This document shows positions 1 through 10,229 of a DNA stretch of 64,000 nucleotides, piece by piece. The position numbers and the translations under genes are program-made. Position 1 is the first letter of the stretch, and each line of letters opens with the position of its first letter. This DNA comes from Luidia sarsii. Lineage: Eukaryota > Echinodermata > Asteroidea > Paxillosida > Luidiidae. The notes under the pieces are model-generated. The model was not told the origin of the DNA and did no database searches. It saw nothing but the letters and a program-made list of their open reading frames with translations. The DNA lies in the NCBI GenBank assembly GCA_949987565.1, contig OX465120.1, positions 4,239,927-4,303,926 of the forward strand. The letters run 5' to 3'.

Positions 1-3000
1 GGGGATCTGAAAGCTTGGTCTTACACCGCATAACTTTTTTTCTCGCAAACTTTTATTTTTTAAGTGTTTCGTGTTTGTTTTTTCTATTCATTTTTAGCTG
101 TTTGGTCTTTCGAAACAGCTTTTGTGTTGGTTTTTTTTTTCTATTCATTTTGTTTTTTCTCCCTTTTTTGTCCATCTGTTTCGGTCTTCCAAAACGGCTC
201 TTGTCTTCGTTCTGTTTTATTTTCCTATTAATTTTTTTTCTTAATTGTTTCGGTCTTTCAAAAACAGCTCTTGTTTTCGTTTTTTTGTAAATACCCTTTT
301 TCACTTTATTTTTTAACGTGTAAGATATCCGAAACTGTTGCGTAACTTAGTAAAATTGTGTCCTGAAAATTTGTATGAAATAGTGTCCTGATTCTTATAA
401 GACCGTACACAGACGGTCCTGGCAGTAATTTGAAATAATGACGTCGATCAGCAGGTGTCAAGTTACGTTGCTTTAAAGAAGCCATAGGTATACACGTTTT
501 GGACAACTGTATGGCGCTTATGAATAACTGAGAGTTCTGAACTTTGGTTAAGAAAGGAGAAGGGAATAGAAATCGTATTAACTGTTTCATCTTCATTATG
601 TTGGAAATAATAACCAAGAGTCCAAATAATTATGAGGTCATTATATTTCATAAAAAATTGTTACTTTGAGCACAATTCACGTGACATGAATTTAAAGGTA
701 CCTGCTTGGAAAGAACTCGTTACTGTCACTTTATCAGCTGCCACGTAACATGGGTGTAAAGTTGTGGTATTCCCCTTGCGGTTTAGAACACGATTTTTGT
801 CAACCATTCAATTTGCTGCTTCCCTCAATCTATATGATATCCGAATTTGTACCGTTTGATCAATGTTCATCAGCTTCGGGTGGTCTTCAATAATAATGTG
901 TCAGTGTAATGCGTCACTTGACATTAAAGCTGCATTATTTTAACTGGGAAGAGTTATCGTATTGTACATGTTGCTTCAGGCTGAAACTTTGCTTGAGTTT
1001 AGAATCGACAATATTAAAGGTAAAATTTAACTGACATGACATGATTTTCACGTCAAACCTCACTAATATTTTCACTTGAACAATTTTGTACATGCATGCC
1101 ATTGTACTGCGCCATGCATAATAAATATGGCTTACAGAAGTATTTTAGTGTGCTGCACCCTTTACTCGCGACGAAATCCAAAAGCCCGCCGCCAACGGCC
1201 ATGCCCCGTAATTTTAATCGGCTTCGCTAACATGTATAAGATGTCCGTAACTGTTGCGTAACACAAGTGGCCTTGTGTGAAAGACGCTCGCCTGCCAACG
1301 TGTAGGTTCGTGGGTCGATCCCGGGGGTATTTTTCATTTATTTTTTCTCAGCACGATAGTGCGGTATGAGGTGTTTAAAAAACTCCCGCAAACACCAACG
1401 TCGCATGTGGCGCATCTAGATGGGTCACTGTGACGCTGGGACTGTCCTCGTAATCCAGGTTCGCGTCTTCGTACAGGGGCACATGCGTTTGGTCGACTCG
1501 GCGGCCAAGGTCTAGGGGCCGCTGTGTTCCCTCCCTCACATGGCGCAGGGTCTACGGGCCTATATGGATGAGGTCAGGGAAGGACGTGCGGTGGACCGGT
1601 ACCGAGGCCTTAAGAGCTCTAATAGATCCGTGCACACGGGGCGACCCTGGAGGTCCCGGGGATCTGAAAGCTTGGTCTTACACCGCATAACTTTTTTTCT
1701 CGCAAACTTTGATTTTTTAAGTGTTTCGTGTTTGTTTTTTCTATTCATTTTTAGCTGTTTGGTCTTTCGAAACAGCTTTTGTGTTGGTTTTTTTTTTCTA
1801 TTCATTTTGTTTTTTCTCCCTTTTTTGTCCATCTGTTTCGGTCTTCCAAAACGGCTCTTGTCTTCGTTCTGTTTTATTTTCCTATTAATTTTTTTTCTTA
1901 ATTGTTTCGGTCTTTCAAAAACAGCTCTTGTTTTCGTTTTTTTGTAAATACCCTTTTTCACTTTATTTTTTAACGTGTAAGATATCCGAAACTGTTGCGT
2001 AACTTAGTAAAATTGTGTCCTGAAAATTTGTATGAAATTGTGTCCTGATTCTTATAAGACCGTACACAGACGGTCCTGGCAGTAATTTGAAATAATGACG
2101 TCGATCAGCAGGTGTCAAGTTACGTTGCTTTAAAGAAGCCATAGGTATACACTTTTTGGACAACTGTATTGCGCTTATGAATAACTGAGAGTTCTGAACT
2201 TTGGTTAAGATAGGAGAAGGGAATAGAAATCGTATTAACTTTTTCATCTTCATTATGTTGAAAATAATAACCAAGAGTCCAAATAATTATGAGGTCATTA
2301 TATTTCATAAAAAATTGTTACTTTGAGCACAATTCACGTGATATGAATTTAAAGGTACCTGCTTGGAAAGAACTCGTTACTGTCACTTTATCAGCTGCCA
2401 CGTAACATGGGTGTAAAGTTGTGGTATTCCCCTTGCGGTTTAGAACACGATTTTTGTCAACCATTCAATTTGCTGCTTCCCTCAATCTATATGATATCCG
2501 AATTTGTACCGTTTGATCAATGTTCATCAGCTTCGGGTGGTCTTCAATAATAATGTGTCAGTGTAATGCGTCACTTGACATTAAAGCTGCATTATTTTAA
2601 CTGGGAAGAGTTATCGTATTGTACATGTTGCTTCAGGTTGAAACTTTGCTTGAGTTTAGAATCGACAATATTAAAGGTAAAATTTAACTGACATGACATG
2701 ATTTTCACGTCAAACCTCACTAATATTTTCACTTGAACAATTTTGTACATGCATGCCATTGTACTGCGCCATGCATAATAAATATGGCTTACAGAAGTAT
2801 TTTAGTGTGCTGCACCCTTTACTCGCGACGAAATCCAAAAGCCCGCCGCCAACGGCCATGCCCCGTAATTTTAATCGGCTTCGCTAACATGTATAAGATG
2901 TCCGTAACTGTTGCGTAACACAAGTGGCCTTGTGTGAAAGACGCTCGCCTGCCAACGTGTAGGTTCGTGGTTCGATCCCGGGGGTATTTTTCATTTATTT

Positions 3001-6000
3001 TTTCTCAGCACGATAGTGCGGTATAAGGTGTTTAAAAAACTCCCGCAAACACCAACGTCGCATGTGGCGCATCTAGATGGGTCACTGTGACGCTGGGACT
3101 GTCCTCGTAATCCAGGTTCGCGTCTTCGTACAGGGGCACATGCGTTTGGTCGACTCGGCGGCCAAGGTCTAGGGGCCGCTGTGTTCCCTCCCTCACATGG
3201 CGCAGGGTCTACGGGCCTATATGGATGAGGTCAGGGAAGGACGTGCGGTGGACCGGTACCGAGGCCTTAAGAGCTCTAATAGATCCGTGCACACGGGGCG
3301 ACCCTGGAGGTCCCGGGGATCTGAAAGCTTGGTCTTACACCGCATAACTTTTTTTCTCGCAAAATTTTATTTTTTAAGTGTTTCGTGTTTGTTTTTTCTA
3401 TTCATTTTTAGCTGTTTGGTCTTTCGAAACAGCTTTTGTGTTGGTTTTTTTTTTCTATTCATTTTGTTTTTTCTCCCTTTTTTGTCCATCTGTTTCGGTC
3501 TTCCAAAACGGCTCTTGTTTTCGTTCTGTTTTATTTTCCTATTAATTTTTTTTCTTAATTGTTTCGGTCTTTCAAAAACAGCTCTTGTTTTCGTTTTTTT
3601 GTAAATACCCTTTTCACTTTATTTTTTAACGTGTAAGATATCCGAAACTGTTGCGTAACTTAGTAAAATTGTGTCCTGAAAATTTGTATGAAATTGTGTC
3701 CTGATTCTTATAAGACCGTACACAGACGGTCCTGGCAGTAATTTGAAATAATGACGTCGATCAGCAGGTGTCAAGTTACGTTGCTTTAAAGAAGCCATAG
3801 GTATACACTTTTTGGACAACTGTATTGCGCTTATGAATAACTGAGAGTTCTGAACTTTGGTTAAGAAAGGAGAAGGGAATAGAAATCGTATTAACTTTTT
3901 CATCTTCATTATGTTGGAAATAATAACCAAGAGTCCAAATAATGATGAGGTCATTATATTTCATAAAAAATTTGTTACTTTGAGCACAATTCACGTGACA
4001 TGAATTTAAAGGTAGCTGCTTGGAAAGAACTCGTTACTGTCACTTTATCAGCTGCCACGTAACATGGGTGTAAAGTTGTGGTATTCCCCTTGCGGTTTAG
4101 AACACGATTTTTGTCAACCATTCAATTTGCTGCTTCCCTCAATCTATATGATATCCGAATTTGTACCGTTTGATCAATGTTCATCAGCTTCGGGTGGTCT
4201 TCAATAATAATGTGTCAGTGTAATGCGTCACTTGACATTAAAGCTGCATTATTTTAACTGGGAAGAGTTATCGTATTGTACATGTTGCTTCAGGTTGAAA
4301 CTTTGCTTGAGTTTAGAATCGACAATATTAAAGGTAAAATTTAACTGACATGACATGATTTTCACGTCAAACCTCACTAATATTTTCACTTGAACAATGT
4401 TGTACATGCATGCCATTGTACTGCGCCATGCATAATAAATATGGCTTACAGAAGTATTTTAGTGTGCTGCACCCTTTACTGGCGACGAAATCCAAAAGCC
4501 CGCCGCCAACGGCCATGCCCCGTAATTTTAATCGGCTTCGCTAACATGTATAAGATGTCCGTAACTGTTGCGTAACACAAGTGGCCTTGTGTGAAAGACG
4601 CTCGCCTGCCAACGTGTAGGTTCGTGGTTCGATCCCGGGGGTATTTTTCATTTATTTTTTCTCAGCACGATAGTGCGGTATAAGGTGTTTAAAAAACTAC
4701 CCCAAACACCAACGTCGCATGTGGCGCATCTAGATGGGTCACTGTGACGCTGGGACTGTCCTCGTAATCCAGGTTCGCGTCTTCGTACAGGGGCACATGC
4801 GTTTGGTCGACTCGGCGGCCAAGGTCTAGGGGCCGCTGTGTTCCCTCCCTCACATGGCGCAGGGTCTACGTGCCTATATGGATGAGGTCAGGGAAGGACG
4901 TGCGGTGGACCGGTACCGAGGCCTTAAGAGCTCTAATAGATCCGTGCACACGGGGCGACCCTGGAGGTCCCGGGGATCTGAAAGCTTGGTCTTACACCGC
5001 ATAACTTTTTTTCTCGCAAACTTTGATTTTTTAAGTGTTTCGTGTTTGTTTTTTCTATTCATTTTTAGCTGTTTGGTCTTTCGAAACAGCTTTTGTGTTC
5101 GTTTTTTTTTTCTATTCATTTTGTTTTTTCTCCCTTTTTTGTCCATCTGTTTCTGTCTTCCAAAACGGCTCTTGTCTTCGTTCTGTTTTATTTTCCTATT
5201 AATTTTTTTTCTTAATTGTTTCGGTCTTTCAAAAACAGCTCTTGTTTTCGTTTTTTTGTAAATACCCCTTTTCACTTAATTTTTTAACGTGTAAGATATC
5301 CGAAACTGTTGCGTAACTTAGTAAAATTGTGTCCTGAAAATTTGTATGAAATTGTGTCCTGATTCTTATAAGACCGTACACAGACGGTCCTGGCAGTAAT
5401 TTGAAATAATGACGTCGATCAGCAGGTGTCAAGTTACGTTGCTTTAAAGAAGCCATAGGTATACACTTTTTGGACAACTGTATTGCGCTTATGAATAACT
5501 GAGAGTTCTGAACTTTGGTTAAGAAAGGAGAAGGGAATAGAAATCGTATTAACTTTTTCATCTTCATTATGTTGGAAATAATAACCAAGAGTCCAAATAA
5601 TGATGAGGTCATTATATTTCATAAAAAAATTGTTACTTTGAGCACAATTCACGTGACATGAATTTAAAGGTAGCTGCTTGGAAAGAACTCGTTACTGTCA
5701 CTTTATCAGCTGCCACGTAACATGGGTGTAAAGTTGTGGTATTCCCCTTGCGGTTTAGAACACGATTTTTGTCAACCATTCAATTTGCTGCTTCCCTCAA
5801 TCTATATGATATCCGAATTTGTACCGTTTGATCAATGTTCATCAGCTTCGGGTGGTCTTCAATAATAATGTGTCAGTGTAATGCGTCACTTGACATTAAA
5901 GCTGCATTATTTTAACTGGGAAGAGTTATCGTATTGTACATGTTGCTTCAGGTTGAAACTTTGCTTGAGTCTAGAATCGACAATATTAAAGGTAAAATTT

Positions 6001-6441
6001 AACTGACATGACACGATTTTCACGTCAAACCTCACTAATATTTTCACTTGAACAATTTTGTACATGCATGCCATTGTACTGCGCCATGCATAATAAATAT
6101 GGCTTACAGAAGTATTTTAGTGTGCTGCACCCTTTACTCGCGACGAAATCTAAAAGCCCGCAAACAAACGGCCATGCCCCGTAATTTTAATCGGCTTCGC
6201 TAACATGTATAAGATGTCCGTAGCTGTTGCGTAACACAAGTGGCCTTGTGTGAAAGACGCTCGACTGCCAACGTGTAGGTTCGTGGTTCGATCCCGGGGG
6301 TATTTTTCATTTATTTTTTCTCAGCACGAGTGTGCTGTATAAGGTGTTTAAAAAACTCCCGCAAACACCAACGTCCCATGTGGCGCATCTCGATGGGTCG
6401 GTGTGATGCTGGGACTCTCCTCGTAATCCAGGTTCGCGTCT
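1..6441. repeat. Tandem array of a 1657-bp unit, 3.9 copies
   Basis: The sequence beginning GGGGATCTGAAAGC at position 1 recurs at 1658, 3315 and 4972, an exact 1657-bp spacing, and the copies differ by only a few substitutions. The fourth copy ends near 6441, where it diverges into single-copy sequence; the array probably continues left of the window. Each unit has a T-rich third with internal ~65-bp subrepeats (CTGTTT..AAACAG and close variants), a middle AT-rich part, a tRNA-like segment and a GC-rich end. Low-complexity open frames exist on both strands, but none looks like a protein. Confidence 0.95.
1263..1325 (+). repeat. tRNA-like (SINE-like) segment inside the 1657-bp unit
   Basis: The segment AAGTGGCC...AAAGACGC, then GCTCGCCTGCCAAC, then GGTTCGATCCCGGG resembles a tRNA with a degenerate A box, a GCC-like anticodon arm and a near-perfect B box (GGTTCGATCCC; the first copy has a G for T change). 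Equivalent segments lie at 2920-2982, 4577-4639 and 6234-6296. There is no clean acceptor stem, so I read it as a tRNA-derived SINE head and not a functional tRNA gene. Confidence 0.5.
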
Positions 6442-6685
6442 CCGTGTAGACCCGTCTTCGATGACGTCACGGTTTTGTTTACGGCTATCTTGAATTACAC
6501 ACATGAGCACGTCGTCACCGCCGTTACTAAGTCAGCTGTGCATAAAGTTTTGAACTCGTCGTAGTTGTACTACTACTACTACTGCTTTTTACTATAGTAT
6601 TACTATAGTAATTGTGCCATGGAGGAATCTCTTTTTATTCCTCCGTGGTTGTATCATGGATTGGAGGTACTTGTTCTCTTGAAAG
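6442..6685 (+). other. Spacer upstream of the THAP-like fragment
   Basis: Unique sequence after the array. It holds a perfect CRE-type palindrome TGACGTCA at 6462-6469, an ACT triplet run near 6570-6585, and a short inverted repeat (CCATGGAGGAAT against ATTCCTCCGTGG) near 6617-6650. These could be remnants of the promoter and 5' exon of the THAP-like gene, but no transcript evidence is available. Confidence 0.3.
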
Positions 6686-6931
6686 ATTATTAACTTTTGC
6701 GCTGTCCTTGGCTGTGGAAGCAGGGGGGATCGTGATAAGAAATATTTTTATCGTTTACCCGCTGTACTGACAAGAAAAGGTGACGGAATTCGAACACTTT
6801 CGCTAAAAAGATGGACGAAATGGTTGTCGCGGGTTAATTTTGTGCGGATCTATTTCAGCAATAAAGCCGAGAATGTCGAGAGAACTGTAATAAGCCGATC
6901 GTGCAGGATTCGAATTCGCCATGATGACTAA
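6686..6931 (+). pseudogene. THAP-type zinc-finger exon fragment
   Basis: After a possible splice acceptor (TTCTCTTGAAAG) the frame reads IINFCAVLGCGSRGDRDKKY, then FYRLPAVLTRKGDG, then a tract with KRWTKWLSRVNF. This matches the first half of a THAP DNA-binding domain: the first C-x4-C zinc ligands, the basic stretch, the (F/L)P-A-V motif and the invariant W. The second ligand pair (C-x2-H-F) is not recognisable; the frame gives SRSCRIRIRHDD and a stop at 6929-6931. A TGA sits in frame just upstream of the acceptor. Most likely a decayed transposon-derived or THAP-family exon; an exon with an unseen donor is the alternative. No other THAP exon or transposase was found nearby. Confidence 0.5.
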
Positions 6932-7029
6932 CGTAACGTTAAACGAACACAAACGTGCGAGCGAAAGCGTATGTGTGTACTCCAAGATTGTGGATCTCGC
7001 GGTTTCTAGTAGAAACGTGACGTCAGAAA

Positions 7030-7330
7030 GAAGGGTCTATACCGGTACATGTACTGAGAATACAGTACATGTACCTGTACATATACGTACATGTACATGT
7101 ACATGTACATTATACATTACATACGTACATGATGGACACGTACTACATGTACTGTACATGTACATGTACAACTAATGAACTATACATACTATACTATATG
7201 TACATTCTACGTGTACATGTAGTGTACGTACGTGTGCTGTACATGTACAGTACGTGTTAAATACAGTACATGTATACATGTACAGTACATGTACTGTACG
7301 TACTGTATACACTATAGTATGTACTGGACA
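7030..7330. repeat. GTACAT palindromic microsatellite
   Basis: Dense, irregular ACATGT/GTACAT hexamers with GTACGT variants. The motif is self-complementary, so either strand can fold. Similar stretches recur in the PIK3C2 introns. Confidence 0.9.
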
Positions 7331-7698
7331 TAAACAACATGCGTGTTCAACGGTTTACATGGACGGGATACGTGTTGTTCTTTTAACCAAAGTTTAGCGT
7401 GTTCAATCTAACAGAAAACAGTACTCTTCAGGCAGGAAACTATAAAGGAGTGATCTACTACTCATACTTATGAGATATGCTGAATTCGAACTCCAAACAC
7501 GATCCACAACATTCCCGTTGCCAAGGGGTTTTGATTTCTGTAACACTTTATTTAGCGCGTACGCGCGCTACACTCATCACTGACTAAGCTCCACGTTCGG
7601 ACCGCAAACTTCAACGCTGTTTTTCTCGAAAAGTGTTTTCCGTTACACGGCTTCGCCTCGGCGTCTTTCTCGCGCTGTAACTTTATAAATCTTTACCG
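7331..7698. other. Non-coding spacer
   Basis: No exon-like frame, RNA gene or clear repeat was recognised. The short GCGTACGCGCGC stretch near 7556-7570 is the only compositional feature. Confidence 0.4.
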
Positions 7699-7813
7699 CA
7701 CGGAAATAATTTTGATATCATTTGAAAGCTAATGATATACTCTTTCACATCATTAGGAAATATCAAAATCTCAAAAGTGGGCGTTATTCCTCATAATGCT
7801 GTGCCGGGTCACA
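7699..7813. mobile_element. Right half of a TGTGACCCGG-type MITE
   Basis: Matches the right part of the elements at 16362-16833 and 40933-41762 (ATTTTGATATCATTTGAAAG onwards) and ends in the terminal motif GCTGTGCCGGGTCACA. The left terminus was not found, so this copy is truncated. Confidence 0.7.
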
Positions 7814-7867
7814 TATAAGTGTTTAATCTGGCCTCTGGCCGCAAATAATAAATTTAACACAAAACAA

Positions 7868-8045
7868 TTGTGATATATACAAAAAATGTTGGTAACTGCA
7901 ATTACTGACTAAAATTACCAAAATGCAAATCTTAAAATTTAGTGGGTCTGACGTTTCGATCCTAGCAGGACAAAGCAGGACCTTTCTCTGCCTTTGAAAA
8001 TGGTCCTACTAGGATGGAAACGTCAGACCCACTAAATTTTAACAA
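7868..8045. mobile_element. Inverted-repeat copy of hammerhead-like family 2
   Basis: Two inverted arms carry GTGGGTCTGACGTTTCGATC and its complement around a short centre, with the family tail (complement of TTTTGGTAATTTTAGTCAGT) on the left side. The family is described under the copy at 59190-59366. Confidence 0.75.
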
Positions 8046-9203
8046 AACCATTGAAATTACCTATAGCTCAAGTCAGACTTTTTGCTGTTCGGATAATAGG
8101 AGAAAAAGCAAAAGAAGAAAAAAAAAATCATAAACAGATCGGAAGACAACTGATGCGCTATCATTAGTCATGCTATTGTTCCAAAGCAACTCCCCCGTAT
8201 TACGTGGTCGAGATTGCGAAGCACGAATGGATTTCCGAATCAACGTGGCCCCACACGGTAATCAGAAATAACATGCCTCATGATTTAGTCACTTTTGCTG
8301 TTTGGATATTGAAATGTGCACGGTTTCACTTGATCACTATTATAGGACTCTTCTCTCTTGGAGTTATTTCTTCTCTTTGTTATTCGTTTGCTCAACCTAT
8401 TGAACTCAACTCTTACACCATTAATACTCCCTGAAACGTCACAAAACTATGATACCAAACTCGTCGTAACTTAATCGCAAGACGATGAGCAATACACAGA
8501 AGCCATGCATATGGCTTAACACAACTTACGATAGGTTATCCATCGTTAATTGAGTTACCATGCATCGCCTGAAGGCTTTGTGAAACCCCCCCCCTGATCT
8601 GGACCTGAATTCAGAACCTAACGATAGAAAATAGCTCACTTCGCTACATAGCTAACTCGCATTCTAAACAACACTTAGACTCAATGCTAATCCTTGCCCC
8701 TGTTATCTATAACGTATTCAAAGTATAGGGTTTCCTTTTGTTTAAATCATTCACACCGAGTCATTGTTTAAGTTCACTATTTTATACTCATTACTTTAAC
8801 TCTCCTTCTAATTATTATTGTTTTGTTTCTCTAAATTCAAAAGTTGGTTTGTTATAGACCTTTCTTTTCCCTCTTTTGTTTTTTAAATTTAATTGCATGT
8901 AACGTTTTATTGTGTATACGTTGAATTGTGAATCAGCACTGTTTCAATACACGTAACACAATGCTAACAATTGTCAAATATAAAAGAAATATAAGATCAT
9001 TTGTATACACCTTCCTCGACCGACACACAACTGATCTTGTGTGTAATTTAATCACGAACTTAAAAAGTTGTGTTTTCAGCAAGATCTTAAACTGGTCAGT
9101 GGATTGTTTGGTTGTTGTGAATATGTGCTGGTAGTGTTCCAAAATGTATAGGCATGAGGGGCAACTGCAATCTCGGTCACCGTATCATCTATAGGCCTAT
9201 ACA
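8046..9203. other. Spacer with one MITE copy
   Basis: No exon with supported splice sites was found. Around 8452-8587 lies a reverse-oriented, diverged copy of the small element seen intact at 51616-51776 (ACCAAACTCGTCGTAAC ... GGCTTTGTGAAACCCC). The rest is AT-rich with no recognised feature. Missing 5' exons of the RTK gene could lie here or left of the window, but I could not identify any. Confidence 0.4.
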
Positions 9204-9669
9204 CACTATGAACATCTAAACCGTGAAAGAGGGCTGAAAATGTCATTTTGCCGTGAAACCAAAAAGTCACTGTGATTTCACGGTGCATTTTACAGTGAAT
9301 TCACCGTGAAAAAAATTGCCTCTCTGACCTGAAAAGGACATCTTCAGGACACTAAAGAGACTGGAAAAAACGTTAATATCTAGGGTGGCAAGCTTCAGCC
9401 TTGAGGGATGGCTAATTCAATTACCAGTAGGGACCCTCAGCCCCCATAGAGGTACTGTATGACGTCCTTGTAACTGTAACTCCCAGATACTTCTAAATTG
9501 CCTCTAGCCATTTCCACCAGAAATGTGGCCTTGGAGACCACTGGTGTAAACACTGTGAATATGACTTGGCTAACAGTGTGTAATGGAATAGGGCTGAAAA
9601 CACGGTGAATTTTCTTTTCACGGCTAAATGACATTTTCACCCATTTTCATGGTTTAGATGTTCATAGTG
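9204..9669. mobile_element. CACTA-like MITE, copy 1
   Basis: The termini CACTATGAACATCTAAACCG and CATGGTTTAGATGTTCATAGTG are inverted repeats beginning CACTA. The flanks ACA (9201-9203) and ACA (9670-9672) form a 3-bp target-site duplication. A 3-bp duplication with CACTA ends is the hallmark of the CACTA/EnSpm superfamily. The interior has further CACGGTGAA/TTCACCGTG inversions and no coding capacity. It lies about 250 bp upstream of the first recognised RTK exon. Confidence 0.8.
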
Positions 9670-9923
9670 ACAGTACACGTATTATACGAGGTCCAATGAT
9701 AACCTGAAAGGTTGATGATGATCGAAGTCAACGATCTCAAAGAACTGAAACAAAGTAAAGAAATCACGCCCGACCTGATTTGGTTTCTATTGGTTCTTTT
9801 CAATGAACTGGCTATCGAGCAAATGACTTGACACGCAGAGCTGATTTCACGTCAAGAAGTGGACCAAGTCTTTCTCATTGACTGAGTGATGAGGGGTTTT
9901 CCCGTGGGGTCGTTCCGATACAG

Positions 9924-10229
9924 GCTCGAGCCAGCCGCTGCAGTGGACGCTGATCAAGAACGTCACCGTACTGGAGGAGGGCAGACCTGTCCGGTTCGTC
10001 TGTCACACCGAGCGGTCGCTGGGGCCGGCGAACGCGGTGCTGTGGACGCTGGACGAGGAGCAGCTGGAGGACTTCTCCCCGCTGGGACCGAGCTCTGGCG
10101 GCCGGGGCGGGTCCGAGAGCTCACTGACCGTGGTGCCTGACCGGGACCTGACCGGTCGGCTCCTGTCGTGCCTGCTGTTTCTCGCCAATGGCTCCGATCT
10201 TCGTGCGGAGCTCCTACTGGATATCAAGT
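9924..10229 (+). CDS. RTK exon: first recognised Ig-like domain
   Basis: Phase 1-1 exon of 102 codons, the usual phase for Ig-domain exons. It has the Ig pattern of two cysteines (FVCHTE and LLSCLLF) around a tryptophan (VLWTLDEE), plus one N-glycosylation motif (NVT) and one NGS. Acceptor CGATACAG, donor T|GTGAGT. Confidence 0.85.

Noticed and set aside
1263..1325. Functional tRNA gene
   Set aside because: B box is good but no acceptor stem pairs and the A box is degenerate; fits a SINE head better. The same applies to 49142-49260, 55222-55300 and 58742-58825.
1540..5275. Overlapping 133-135-codon frames on both strands of the 1657-bp repeat
   Set aside because: Both strands are open in a T-rich low-complexity segment; no start context, domain or codon bias.
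8204..8434. 76-codon frame considered as an RTK signal-peptide exon
   Set aside because: It has a hydrophobic stretch but it is mid-protein, has no matching donor and no Ig similarity.
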